From the NCBI RefSeq assembly GCF_014697105.1, contig NZ_JACJRF010000021.1, positions 26,408 to 90,407 of the forward strand: DNA of 64,000 bases, read 5' to 3'. Positions 18,458 to 26,320 of this stretch are shown piece by piece (positions within the stretch are counted from its first letter, which is position 1; the number at the start of each line of letters is the position of its first letter). The notes under the pieces are model-generated. The model had not been told where the DNA came from, did not search any database, and saw only the letters and a list, made by a program, of their open reading frames with translations. Source of the DNA: Anabaena subtropica FACHB-260 (GTDB taxonomy: Bacteria; Cyanobacteriota; Cyanobacteriia; Cyanobacteriales; Nostocaceae). The translations under genes and the position numbers were made by a program.

Positions 18458-20362
18458 TTGACCGTGACTGTGAGCCTGCCTTCCCCGACTAGTCTCTCAC
18501 AAACAGAGAAACATACTCATCCTGCCAGTTCAGCATCGCCAGTTGTGGAACCCAAGCGGGTGACTGGCGGCTTTGCGCTACTTGACAGCCTGCTGCGCCA
18601 CGGTGTTGAGCATATCTTTGGTTATCCTGGTGGGGCAATCCTACCAATTTACGATGATCTGTATAAGGTGGAAGCAACTGGCGGTATTAAGCATATTCTA
18701 GTGAGGCACGAACAAGGAGCAGCCCATGCTGCTGATGGTTATGCTCGTGCAACTGGAAAAGTAGGTGTATGCTTTGGTACTTCAGGCCCTGGAGCAACTA
18801 ATTTGGTGACTGGTATCGCTACAGCCTACATGGATTCCATTCCGATGGTAATTGTCACTGGGCAAGTACCTCGAAAAATGATCGGTACAGATGCGTTCCA
18901 AGAAACTGATATCTACGGCATTACTCTACCCATCGTCAAGCACTCCTACGTAGTGCGTGACCCCCAAGACATGGCGCAAATTGTGGCAGAAGCGTTCCAC
19001 ATTGCCAGCACAGGCCGTCCAGGGCCAGTATTGATTGATGTGCCGAAAGATGTGGCTTTTGAAGAATTTGACTATGTACCTGTAGAACCAGGTTCGGTCA
19101 AGTTACGTGGATATCGCCCCACTGTTAAGGGAAATCCACGTCAGATTAATGCAGCAATTGAGTTAATTCGGGAAAGTCGTCGTCCTTTACTATATATCGG
19201 TGGAGGTGCGATCGCCTCTGGCGCTCATGCAGAAATTCAGGAACTCGCTGAGTTATTCAATATTCCCGTCACCACAACCTTGATGGGTATCGGTGCTTTT
19301 GATGAACATCATCCCCTGTCTCTGGGAATGTTGGGAATGCACGGTACAGCCTACGCTAACTTTGCTGTGAGTGATTGTGATTTGTTAATATGCGTCGGTG
19401 CTAGGTTTGATGACCGCGTGACTGGCAAATTAGATGAATTCGCCTCTCACGCCAAAGTTATTCACATCGACATCGACCCCGCCGAGGTTGGTAAAAACCG
19501 CATTCCGGAAGTACCCATCGTTGGTGATGTGCGGAAAGTACTAATTGACTTGTTGCGTCGTTGCAAACAAACAGGTGCAAAAAATACACCAAATCAAAAC
19601 GAAGAATGGCTCAACTTAATTAACCGTTGGCGGGAAGATTATCCCTTAGTGGTTCCCCAACATCCAGACAGCATTCCCCCGCAAGAGGTGATTGTGGAAG
19701 TTGGTAGCCAAGCACCCCACGCCTTCTACACTACCGATGTTGGTCAACATCAAATGTGGGCAGCTCAATTCCTCAAGAATGGCCCCCGCCGTTGGATTTC
19801 CAGCGCAGGTTTGGGGACAATGGGTTTTGGGCTACCTGCGGCAATTGGTGCTAAAGTGGCATTCCCAGAGGAACAAGTCATCTGTATTAGTGGTGATGCG
19901 AGTTTCCAAATGTGTTTACAAGAACTGGGTACAGCAGCACAATATGGAATCAATGTCAAGACCGTAATTTTGAATAACGGCTGGCAAGGGATGGTACGCC
20001 AATGGCAGCAAGCCTTCCACGGGGAACGCTACTCCTGCTCAAATATGGAAGTAGGGATGCCTGATATTGAATTATTGGCACAAGCCTACGGCATCAAGGG
20101 TATTGTAGTTACAAAGCGGGAGCAATTAAAAGATGCGATCGCTCAAATGTTAGCCCATGAGGGCCCAGTAATTTTGGATGTCCGCGTTACTAAAGACGAG
20201 AACTGCTATCCTATGGTAGCTCCTGGTAAGAGTAATGCTCAGATGATTGGTTTGCCTAAGCAACCACCAAAGACCAGTGTCGAACCAGTTTATTGCAGCC
20301 ATTGTGGTACATCAAATTCCCCTAATCATAATTTCTGTTCTGAATGCGGGACTAAGTTGTAA
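18458..20362 (+). CDS. ilvB: Acetolactate synthase large subunit with C-terminal zinc ribbon
   Basis: A 634-residue ThDP-dependent enzyme that condenses two pyruvates, or pyruvate and 2-oxobutyrate, in the first common step of valine, leucine and isoleucine synthesis. The start is a TTG at 18458 after a TGAGG site. The N-terminal ThDP-binding part contains [14 protein letters not shown] and the active-site glutamate in [19 protein letters not shown]. The C-terminal ThDP domain has [15 protein letters not shown]. Beyond the usual end lies an extra 25-residue segment with two CxxC pairs (CSHCGTSN and FCSECGTKL). No small subunit gene (ilvH) is adjacent. The enzyme call is firm; the zinc ribbon is seen directly but its role is unknown. 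Confidence 0.95.
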   Translation: MTVTVSLPSPTSLSQTEKHTHPASSASPVVEPKRVTGGFALLDSLLRHGVEHIFGYPGGAILPIYDDLYKVEATGGIKHILVRHEQGAAHAADGYARATGKVGVCFGTSGPGATNLVTGIATAYMDSIPMVIVTGQVPRKMIGTDAFQETDIYGITLPIVKHSYVVRDPQDMAQIVAEAFHIASTGRPGPVLIDVPKDVAFEEFDYVPVEPGSVKLRGYRPTVKGNPRQINAAIELIRESRRPLLYIGGGAIASGAHAEIQELAELFNIPVTTTLMGIGAFDEHHPLSLGMLGMHGTAYANFAVSDCDLLICVGARFDDRVTGKLDEFASHAKVIHIDIDPAEVGKNRIPEVPIVGDVRKVLIDLLRRCKQTGAKNTPNQNEEWLNLINRWREDYPLVVPQHPDSIPPQEVIVEVGSQAPHAFYTTDVGQHQMWAAQFLKNGPRRWISSAGLGTMGFGLPAAIGAKVAFPEEQVICISGDASFQMCLQELGTAAQYGINVKTVILNNGWQGMVRQWQQAFHGERYSCSNMEVGMPDIELLAQAYGIKGIVVTKREQLKDAIAQMLAHEGPVILDVRVTKDENCYPMVAPGKSNAQMIGLPKQPPKTSVEPVYCSHCGTSNSPNHNFCSECGTKL

Positions 20363-20393
20363 TTAGTTTTGATTTACATAAATAATTTTGATG

Positions 20394-20427
20394 ACGCAGG
20401 GTGCATAATACTCTGCGTTTTTTCTTT
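20394..20427 (+). terminator. Intrinsic terminator of ilvB
   Basis: ACGCAG ... CTGCGT hairpin followed by TTTTTTCTTT, 31 bases after the ilvB stop. Confidence 0.75.
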
Positions 20428-20457
20428 AAACGCAGAGTCTCTGCAAAGTTATTCAAT

Positions 20458-22641
20458 TCAACTACGACTACGAAAACCTTGTTGTCCATTCACTGGATCA
20501 AAAAGTACATCATATCTATCGAAAAATGCAATTCCACTATTCACAATGATAGGTTGCTCTAGTTGTCTCAAGACATTGATGTTCCAAATATTAAACCCGT
20601 CCCTGTTTCCTGGGGCGAGGCTGTAGTCCAATATCCGAGGAATAGATAACTTGAGAGTATTATTTGGGCCTAATCTTCCTGGCTTGAGTTTACCCATGAG
20701 AGGGGCAGACTTAAAATCAATAAAACTACTGCTTACGCTTGTATCCATTACCATTCTGGCATTACAGGTATTTTTCATCGAACTACCAGCGATAGTTAAA
20801 CAAACTCCATTGAGTCTAGAGTCCCATCTGTTGCCAGGTATACTATCAATTACAGGTTGTTGATTCAGGGCGGCGATATTGAAACCTCCTCGATTCTGTG
20901 GTGTTAAACCTAGAATCAGCCTACTGTTGTTACTACCGCGATCGCCTGTCACTATAAATCCGTTACTTAAATTTCCTGGGAGTTTTCTTAAAGGGTTGTA
21001 AGGAAGTGTCCGTTCCGAATAATTGACGCCAATAATACCAGAGAATGGTGTATTCGTTTTGGCAGAACAGTTAGGTTTTTGGGGAATACATTGGCGGCTG
21101 GTGACAACTTGTACCGGAACTGGTTCTTCAGTTGCAATCAAACCAATCCTGACATTGGCGTAAACTATCTCGCCTTCAATCCTAGTACCATCACTTAAGA
21201 CTTCTCTAACTACTTGACCAGTTCTGTTAATAGGGGCATTGCCTAAAAATTCTCTAGGCACTCGCAGCCCCGCAGAGCCTGTATCCACAAGAACACGTCT
21301 TGGTTGACCGTTAGCCACAGCTACTTCGAGAAAATAACCGCGCTGGCGTTGACCGACAGAACCTCTTGGATACAAAGGGACTGATATGGTATCAAAACTA
21401 GGTTTTCGGGCTGTGACTTGAGAAGTATCACGTCTAGCCAGATTGGGAAACAGTTGTTGAAAGGCTGTCTGTCGTTGCGCCACTGGTTCTGGTGCATAGT
21501 CCCACAGGCTCTCGTAGTAGAAAAAGACTGCACCTAAACCACGTCCTTGAGCCGCCCTTACTTGCGACTGAATTTGTGACATGGAAACTTGGCGATTTCT
21601 CAAGCCAGTCATAATACCTATACCAGTAGGTATTAATTGTTGTGTTTCGATAATTTCTGGACGCGTAATTTGAGTGCTAAAACTTTCCAAATCATTCCGG
21701 TAAACCTGGACTACTAACTCGTCTACAACACCCAATCGCACCCAGTTGAGCCAGTCTTGTAACTGAAGTTTGTATGCAAAATCATAGTAATTGGGAGAAA
21801 CTGCAAAAATTGCGTTAGGCTTTCTTGCTTTCACAGCTTGGTTGAGTTGCACCATGAAAGCTGTGATTTTATCTGCTCGCCATTTTATCCATGCTTGAGC
21901 TTGAGGATTCGGTGGCGGTGGACTTCCAGTTTCTTGTGTGTATAAGTTAATTGTGTATTTGTCATAACCAAAATCAACCGGCAAACTCATGTGGTCATCA
22001 AATTGAATCCCATCAGCGTTGTATTTGGTAATGATTTCTACTACAAGATCAGTAATAAACTGTTGCACTTCTGGGTGGAAAGGATTTAACCAGGCGACTT
22101 CACCAGCCGCAGAAATTGAAGTTTGGGTTCCATCCTGCTTTTGCGTGAGCCAATTTGGATGCTCTGATGCTAATTCTGAAGTTAGGGGAGCCATGAAACC
22201 AAACTCAAACCAAGGTATCGCCAGTAAACCTTGACTACGAGCTTGACTAATGATGTCTGCAATTACATCTTGTCCCTCTGTACCTTTGAAGAAATAAGGG
22301 ATACCCATTCTTTGGGTGACGGCACTAGGAAATTTGGCATAGCCATCATTCCAAACCACCGGATAAACTGTGTTAAAGTTTAACCGCCGCAATTGAGTAA
22401 GTGTTTCCTGTACTTTAGTGCGATTTCTGAGAATGTTAAAATCATTATTGGTCAGCCAAACTCCCCGAATTTCTTGACGTGGTGACTGGGGTAGTTGAGC
22501 AGTTACCGGAGTTAGGTTCTGTAGTAGTAGTACTGTAGCAAATGATAGTGTAAATAAGATTGGTAAGAGTCGCTTGATTGACCACCAACCTTGAAGAACA
22601 AAAAGCACTTTTTTTGGTATGGAGAATAAGTTAGTTAACAT
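20458..22641 (-). CDS. GHL10-type glycoside hydrolase fused to pepsin-like aspartic protease domain
   Basis: A 727-residue secreted protein. A signal or anchor helix lies at about residues 22-48 (LLPILFTLSFATVLLLQ). Residues 55-400 form a glycosyl-hydrolase-like 10 (DUF187) TIM-barrel domain: EIRGVWLTNNDFNIL, FNTVYPVVWNDGYAKFP, IPWFEFGFMAPL and GIQFDDHMSLP with candidate acidic residues. Residues about 425-727 resemble a bilobal pepsin-like protease: VLVDTGSAGLRVPREFLG is the first active-site loop, MVMDTSVSSSFIDF the second, and FFDRYDVLFDPVNGQQGF matches the typical end of such domains. The glycosidase domain is usual for cell-wall or polysaccharide turnover. The fusion is unusual. No operon partner. 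Confidence 0.85.
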   Translation of the reverse strand: MLTNLFSIPKKVLFVLQGWWSIKRLLPILFTLSFATVLLLQNLTPVTAQLPQSPRQEIRGVWLTNNDFNILRNRTKVQETLTQLRRLNFNTVYPVVWNDGYAKFPSAVTQRMGIPYFFKGTEGQDVIADIISQARSQGLLAIPWFEFGFMAPLTSELASEHPNWLTQKQDGTQTSISAAGEVAWLNPFHPEVQQFITDLVVEIITKYNADGIQFDDHMSLPVDFGYDKYTINLYTQETGSPPPPNPQAQAWIKWRADKITAFMVQLNQAVKARKPNAIFAVSPNYYDFAYKLQLQDWLNWVRLGVVDELVVQVYRNDLESFSTQITRPEIIETQQLIPTGIGIMTGLRNRQVSMSQIQSQVRAAQGRGLGAVFFYYESLWDYAPEPVAQRQTAFQQLFPNLARRDTSQVTARKPSFDTISVPLYPRGSVGQRQRGYFLEVAVANGQPRRVLVDTGSAGLRVPREFLGNAPINRTGQVVREVLSDGTRIEGEIVYANVRIGLIATEEPVPVQVVTSRQCIPQKPNCSAKTNTPFSGIIGVNYSERTLPYNPLRKLPGNLSNGFIVTGDRGSNNSRLILGLTPQNRGGFNIAALNQQPVIDSIPGNRWDSRLNGVCLTIAGSSMKNTCNARMVMDTSVSSSFIDFKSAPLMGKLKPGRLGPNNTLKLSIPRILDYSLAPGNRDGFNIWNINVLRQLEQPIIVNSGIAFFDRYDVLFDPVNGQQGFRSRS

Positions 22642-22836
22642 TACAGGCTCAAGATTGATGCTTAATAAATGAGCTTAATTGAGAGGATTGAATTCAAGGC
22701 AACATTACATAGTTTGTAGTCAGGACTAGAGTCCTCAGTACGAACTTGACGCAAATAATGGCTATGTAGTGCCAAATCAGAATTTTAGCTGGGACGGTAT
22801 ACTACTGTTCTAAGATTTAAGCTAGTCAACCTTTTT

Positions 22837-24279
22837 ATGGCTTTAGTGATTGCTGGGGAACGTAGTGGGGTGGGCAAGACAACAGTTACGCTCACCCTTT
22901 TAGCATCTTTATGTCGGCGCAATGCTACAGTGCAGTCTTTCAAAGTTGGGCCAGACTACATTGACCCGATGTTTCACACTTATGTTACTGGTCGTGATTG
23001 CCGCAATTTAGACTCAGTATTGACTTCGGAAGCTTACGTCCAGCAATGTTTTGCTCGTTATTCCCAAGAGAGTGAATATGCTCTGGTTGAGGGAGTCATG
23101 GGGTTGTTTGATGGAATTGGCAGGGGGCAGGGGACAGGGAGCAGGGAGAATAATTTTATAACTCCCCATTCAGGAAAAAGCACTGATTTTGCTAGTACTG
23201 CTCATGTGGCGCGGCTTTTAGATTTACCTGTGGTTTTGGTGATTGATTGTAGCCGCTTGTCTGGTTCTGTGGCGGCGATCGCTCACGGTTATCGTTCCTT
23301 TGACCCCAGAATTAAAATGGCTGGGGTAGTGTTAAATCGTGTGGGCAGCGATCGCCATCTCTCTCTTCTGAAGAATTCTCTTCAAGACTTGCAATTACCT
23401 ATACTTGGTGTATTACGTCGTCAAGATGACATTACAATTCCTGATCGCCATCTAGGTTTAATCCCAACTGCCGAACTACCAGAATTAGATGCTGTAATTA
23501 ATCGCCTCGCTGATTTAGGTGATACCTGCTTCGATTGGCAAAGTTTATTACCCTTGTTAAAAACAGAGGAGCAGGAGAGAGGAACTTACAGAAGGATTTC
23601 CCCTTTTCCCCCTGCCCCCTACCCTACTCCCCTCAAAATCGCCGTAGCCCGCGATCGCGCTTTTAATTTTTATTACCAAGACAATCTCGATTTGTTACAA
23701 GAGTTGGGTGCAGAAGTGGTGTTCTGGAGTCCTTTAGCACATGGGGAACTACCATCTGGTGTGCGGGGGTTGTATTTTGGTGGCGGTTTTCCAGAGGTTT
23801 TCGCCCAGCAACTAGCCGAAAACAGCAGCGCTCGTGATGCTGTGAAACAAGCTATCCTCGCAGGAATGCCCACAATTGCTGAGTGTGGGGGATTAATGTA
23901 TTTGTGTGAGGAAATCGTTGATTTTGACGGTAAAGCTTGGCCGATGGTGGGAGTATTACCTACATCTGCGGCTATGGGTGGACGTTTAACTTTAGGATAT
24001 CGTCGTGCTGTAGCCTTGCAAGATAGCCTATTAATGAATGCAAGTAGAAATATCTACGGACATGAGTTTCATCGCTCACGGTTGATTGCAGCACCCACTC
24101 AGCCCTTATTTGAAACTTACCGCTATGACTGTCCAGAAAATATGGGCTGTGAAGGATGGGGGTTACCGCAAAATATCCACGCCTCTTATATTCATCTTCA
24201 TTGGGGAGAGAGTGTAGAAATTCCTCGCCAGTTTATTCAGAGATGCGCCTGTGTCTGGAAAACCACTAACGCTATTTAG
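22837..24279 (+). CDS. cobB: Cobyrinic acid a,c-diamide synthase (CobB/CbiA)
   Basis: A 480-residue enzyme of corrin biosynthesis that amidates the a and c side chains of cobyrinic acid (or its hydrogeno form) using ATP and glutamine. The N-terminal ATP-binding domain starts IAGERSGVGKTTVTLTLLAS (P-loop) and continues with FKVGPDYIDPMFH. The C-terminal class I glutamine amidotransferase domain has AECGGLMYL (nucleophile Cys) and HEFHRS. Two low-complexity in-frame insertions are seen, at about residues 94-116 and 245-268; both DNA stretches look like the GC-rich intergenic repeats of this genome. A HU gene and cobD follow on the same strand. Confidence 0.95.
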   Translation: MALVIAGERSGVGKTTVTLTLLASLCRRNATVQSFKVGPDYIDPMFHTYVTGRDCRNLDSVLTSEAYVQQCFARYSQESEYALVEGVMGLFDGIGRGQGTGSRENNFITPHSGKSTDFASTAHVARLLDLPVVLVIDCSRLSGSVAAIAHGYRSFDPRIKMAGVVLNRVGSDRHLSLLKNSLQDLQLPILGVLRRQDDITIPDRHLGLIPTAELPELDAVINRLADLGDTCFDWQSLLPLLKTEEQERGTYRRISPFPPAPYPTPLKIAVARDRAFNFYYQDNLDLLQELGAEVVFWSPLAHGELPSGVRGLYFGGGFPEVFAQQLAENSSARDAVKQAILAGMPTIAECGGLMYLCEEIVDFDGKAWPMVGVLPTSAAMGGRLTLGYRRAVALQDSLLMNASRNIYGHEFHRSRLIAAPTQPLFETYRYDCPENMGCEGWGLPQNIHASYIHLHWGESVEIPRQFIQRCACVWKTTNAI

Positions 24280-24310
24280 TACATATGCACTAAAAATATA
24301 TGACAACTTG

Positions 24311-24328
24311 ACTTGGCGATCGCCAAGT
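24311..24328. repeat. 18-bp perfect palindrome around a HIP1 site
   Basis: ACTTGGCGATCGCCAAGT is a perfect palindrome centred on GGCGATCGCC, the HIP1 core that is over-represented in many cyanobacteria. It lies 32 bases beyond the cobB stop. Confidence 0.8.
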
Positions 24329-24745
24329 AACCCCTACGATACTCAACAAAAGTTGAATTTGTTAATAGAACTTAATATTCGCTAGTTGAGCCAACTCAGA
24401 TGTTGTACCAATTCCCCCAAAAAAAGCAACTGATTTAAACCCGGAAACTTAGAGCAAGTCTAGCTTTCTGCAATTTTGAATTTTGTAGACTTGCCTTCTG
24501 GAAGGGTATTTTGAATTTTAAATTGATAGTACTTGCTATGTTGTTTTAGTCTGAGTTACCCTCGCTATAAGGGGATTTACTAAGTATTTTTTCCTACTTT
24601 TGGAGTGGTTTTGAGTGCAACAATGACCCAAAAAATAAAAAAAAAGCCGAAATCCATATAAATTAATGGTTTCATCTATCCACTTCTGGCTACAACACCT
24701 TAGAATGATTCATTGAAAAGTAGAGCCGATGGGATGTACAGGCAT

Positions 24746-24767
24746 TTTGGGTATATATACTCCCAAA
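24746..24767 (+). promoter_or_regulatory. Dyad symmetry element upstream of HU gene
   Basis: TTTGGG and CCCAAA flank the alternating segment TATATATAC, giving a 22-base imperfect palindrome about 95 bases before the HU start. It could be an operator or a hairpin in the leader. Confidence 0.35.
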
Positions 24768-24860
24768 GGATGACTTTTGTATCCCACCAAACAGAGTTTC
24801 AGTCAAGATGCAACAAGGTGCATGGGTGCTGAATCTCAAGTAAACATTAAGGAGTTCCAA

Positions 24861-25145
24861 ATGAACAAAGGTGAATTGGTTGATGCCGTAGCTGAAAAGG
24901 CTAGTGTTACGAAAAAACAAGCTGATGCTGTCTTGACAGCAGCTTTGGAAACGATTATTGAAGCTGTCTCCTCTGGCGATAAAGTAACGTTGGTGGGATT
25001 TGGCTCCTTTGAGTCACGAGAACGTAAAGCTCGTGAAGGTCGTAACCCCAAAACTAACGAAAAGATGGAAATTCCGGCGACAAGAGTTCCTGCATTCTCT
25101 GCTGGTAAGTTGTTTAGAGAAAAAGTAGCACCCCCAAAAGAGTAG
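24861..25145 (+). CDS. hup: DNA-binding protein HU
   Basis: A 94-residue nucleoid-associated histone-like protein. The start ATG at 24861 follows AAGGAG by six bases and gives the standard MNKGELVDAVAEKASVTKKQ. The frame is open upstream but unlikely to be used. The DNA-contacting arm is seen in GFGSFESRERKAREGRNPKT and the family end as VPAFSAGKLFRE. HU bends and compacts DNA as a dimer; in Anabaena the homologue (HanA) affects heterocyst differentiation. It lies between two cobalamin genes, probably with its own promoter. Confidence 0.96.
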   Translation: MNKGELVDAVAEKASVTKKQADAVLTAALETIIEAVSSGDKVTLVGFGSFESRERKAREGRNPKTNEKMEIPATRVPAFSAGKLFREKVAPPKE

Positions 25146-25171
25146 GTTTTACTGTTAGGAACCTGAATTTG

Positions 25172-26278
25172 ATGCGGCAACCAGATCACGGGGGAAATTT
25201 AGCTTGGGCAGCAGCATTAGCTGGCTGCTATGCGGATGCTATTGTGGATTTTTCTGCTAGCATCAGCCCGTTGGGGCCGCCTCAAAGCGCGATCGCTGCT
25301 ATTCAGTCACAAATTAGTAATCTCAGGCACTATCCAGATCCTGATTACGGTGAACTGAGACTGGCTCTAGGTCATTTCCATCAATTACCTTTAGAGTGGA
25401 TTCTGCCGGGCAATGGTTCAGCAGAATTACTTACTCTCGCAGGTAGGGAATTAGCAGAATTAGCCGCAACAATTTTAATCACTCCAGCCTTTGGCGATTA
25501 CTACCGAACCTTGAGGGCGTACCACGCTAAAGTACTGGAGTTTCCCCTTCTTAGTGCTGAGGAACGAGTGTTGAGAAACGAGTGTAAGTTACAGCAAATA
25601 CTCAAAACTCAGCACTCTCCACTCATTACTAATTACGCTTTATTACTGAACAATCCCCACAACCCTACAGGAAAGCTATTTACACGCGAGGAAATTTTGC
25701 CTTTATTGGCACAGTTTGCTTTGGTGGTGGTGGATGAAGCATTTATGGATTTTGTTCCTCCTGAGGAGGAACAAAGCCTAATTCCATTAGTTCAAGAATA
25801 TTCCAACCTAGTGGTATTGCGATCGCTGACAAAATTTTACAGTCTACCCGGACTGAGATTAGGATATGCGATCGCTCACCCAGACCGTCTGCAAAAATGG
25901 CAATTGTGGCGTGACCCCTGGCCTGTCAATACCTTGGCGGCAGCTGCGGCAGTAGCTGCCCTGGAAGACCGGGAATTTCAAGCACAAACTTGGCAATGGC
26001 TACCGCCTGCACGAGGGCAACTATTCCAGGGACTAACCTCTATCCCAGGATTACAACCCCATGCCAGTGCTGCTAACTTCTTATTAGTGAAAACACAACA
26101 ATCGAGTGTGCAGTTACAGCAACAATTACTCCAGCAACACCAGATTTTAATTCGTGATTGTCTGAGTTTTAAAGAACTAGGCGATCGTTTTTTCCGAGTA
26201 GCCGTCCGTTCCCACTCTGATAATCAACGCCTAATAACAGCACTGAGCGCAATAGTCAAGAACTCTGTTGATACTTGA
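25172..26278 (+). CDS. cobD: Threonine-phosphate decarboxylase-like aminotransferase (CobD)
   Basis: A 368-residue PLP enzyme of fold type I. The N-terminus (MRQPDHGGNLAWAAALAG) is typical of CobD, which makes (R)-1-amino-2-propanol phosphate for the cobalamin nucleotide loop; histidinol-phosphate aminotransferase is the nearest relative. LLNNPHNPTGKLF and VVDEAFMDF are PLP-binding motifs, and the Schiff-base lysine lies in SLTKFYSLPGLRLGYA. An unusual stretch, about residues 128-150, is encoded by repeat-like DNA (see findings). ATG at 25172; a TTG three bases upstream is also open. Nearness to cobB supports the cobalamin assignment. Confidence 0.88.
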   Translation: MRQPDHGGNLAWAAALAGCYADAIVDFSASISPLGPPQSAIAAIQSQISNLRHYPDPDYGELRLALGHFHQLPLEWILPGNGSAELLTLAGRELAELAATILITPAFGDYYRTLRAYHAKVLEFPLLSAEERVLRNECKLQQILKTQHSPLITNYALLLNNPHNPTGKLFTREEILPLLAQFALVVVDEAFMDFVPPEEEQSLIPLVQEYSNLVVLRSLTKFYSLPGLRLGYAIAHPDRLQKWQLWRDPWPVNTLAAAAAVAALEDREFQAQTWQWLPPARGQLFQGLTSIPGLQPHASAANFLLVKTQQSSVQLQQQLLQQHQILIRDCLSFKELGDRFFRVAVRSHSDNQRLITALSAIVKNSVDT

Positions 26279-26320
26279 CTATTGACCGTTGACTATCGAC
26301 CACTGACCGATGACCAATGA
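26275..26320 (+). repeat. STRR-type heptad repeats between cobD and the next gene
   Basis: Successive TTGACTA, TTGACCG, TTGACTA, TCGACCA, CTGACCG and ATGACCA units fill the whole 38-base gap after the cobD stop, and the last supplies the ATG of the following gene. Confidence 0.8.

Larger units (their letters stand above)
24280..24860. other. Intergenic region upstream of HU gene
   Basis: A 581-base non-coding gap. It contains the 18-base palindrome at 24311-24328, a poly-A tract (24636-24652) and, nearer the HU gene, a dyad (24746-24767) next to TATATATAC that may belong to the HU promoter. No small ORF is convincing. Confidence 0.5.
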
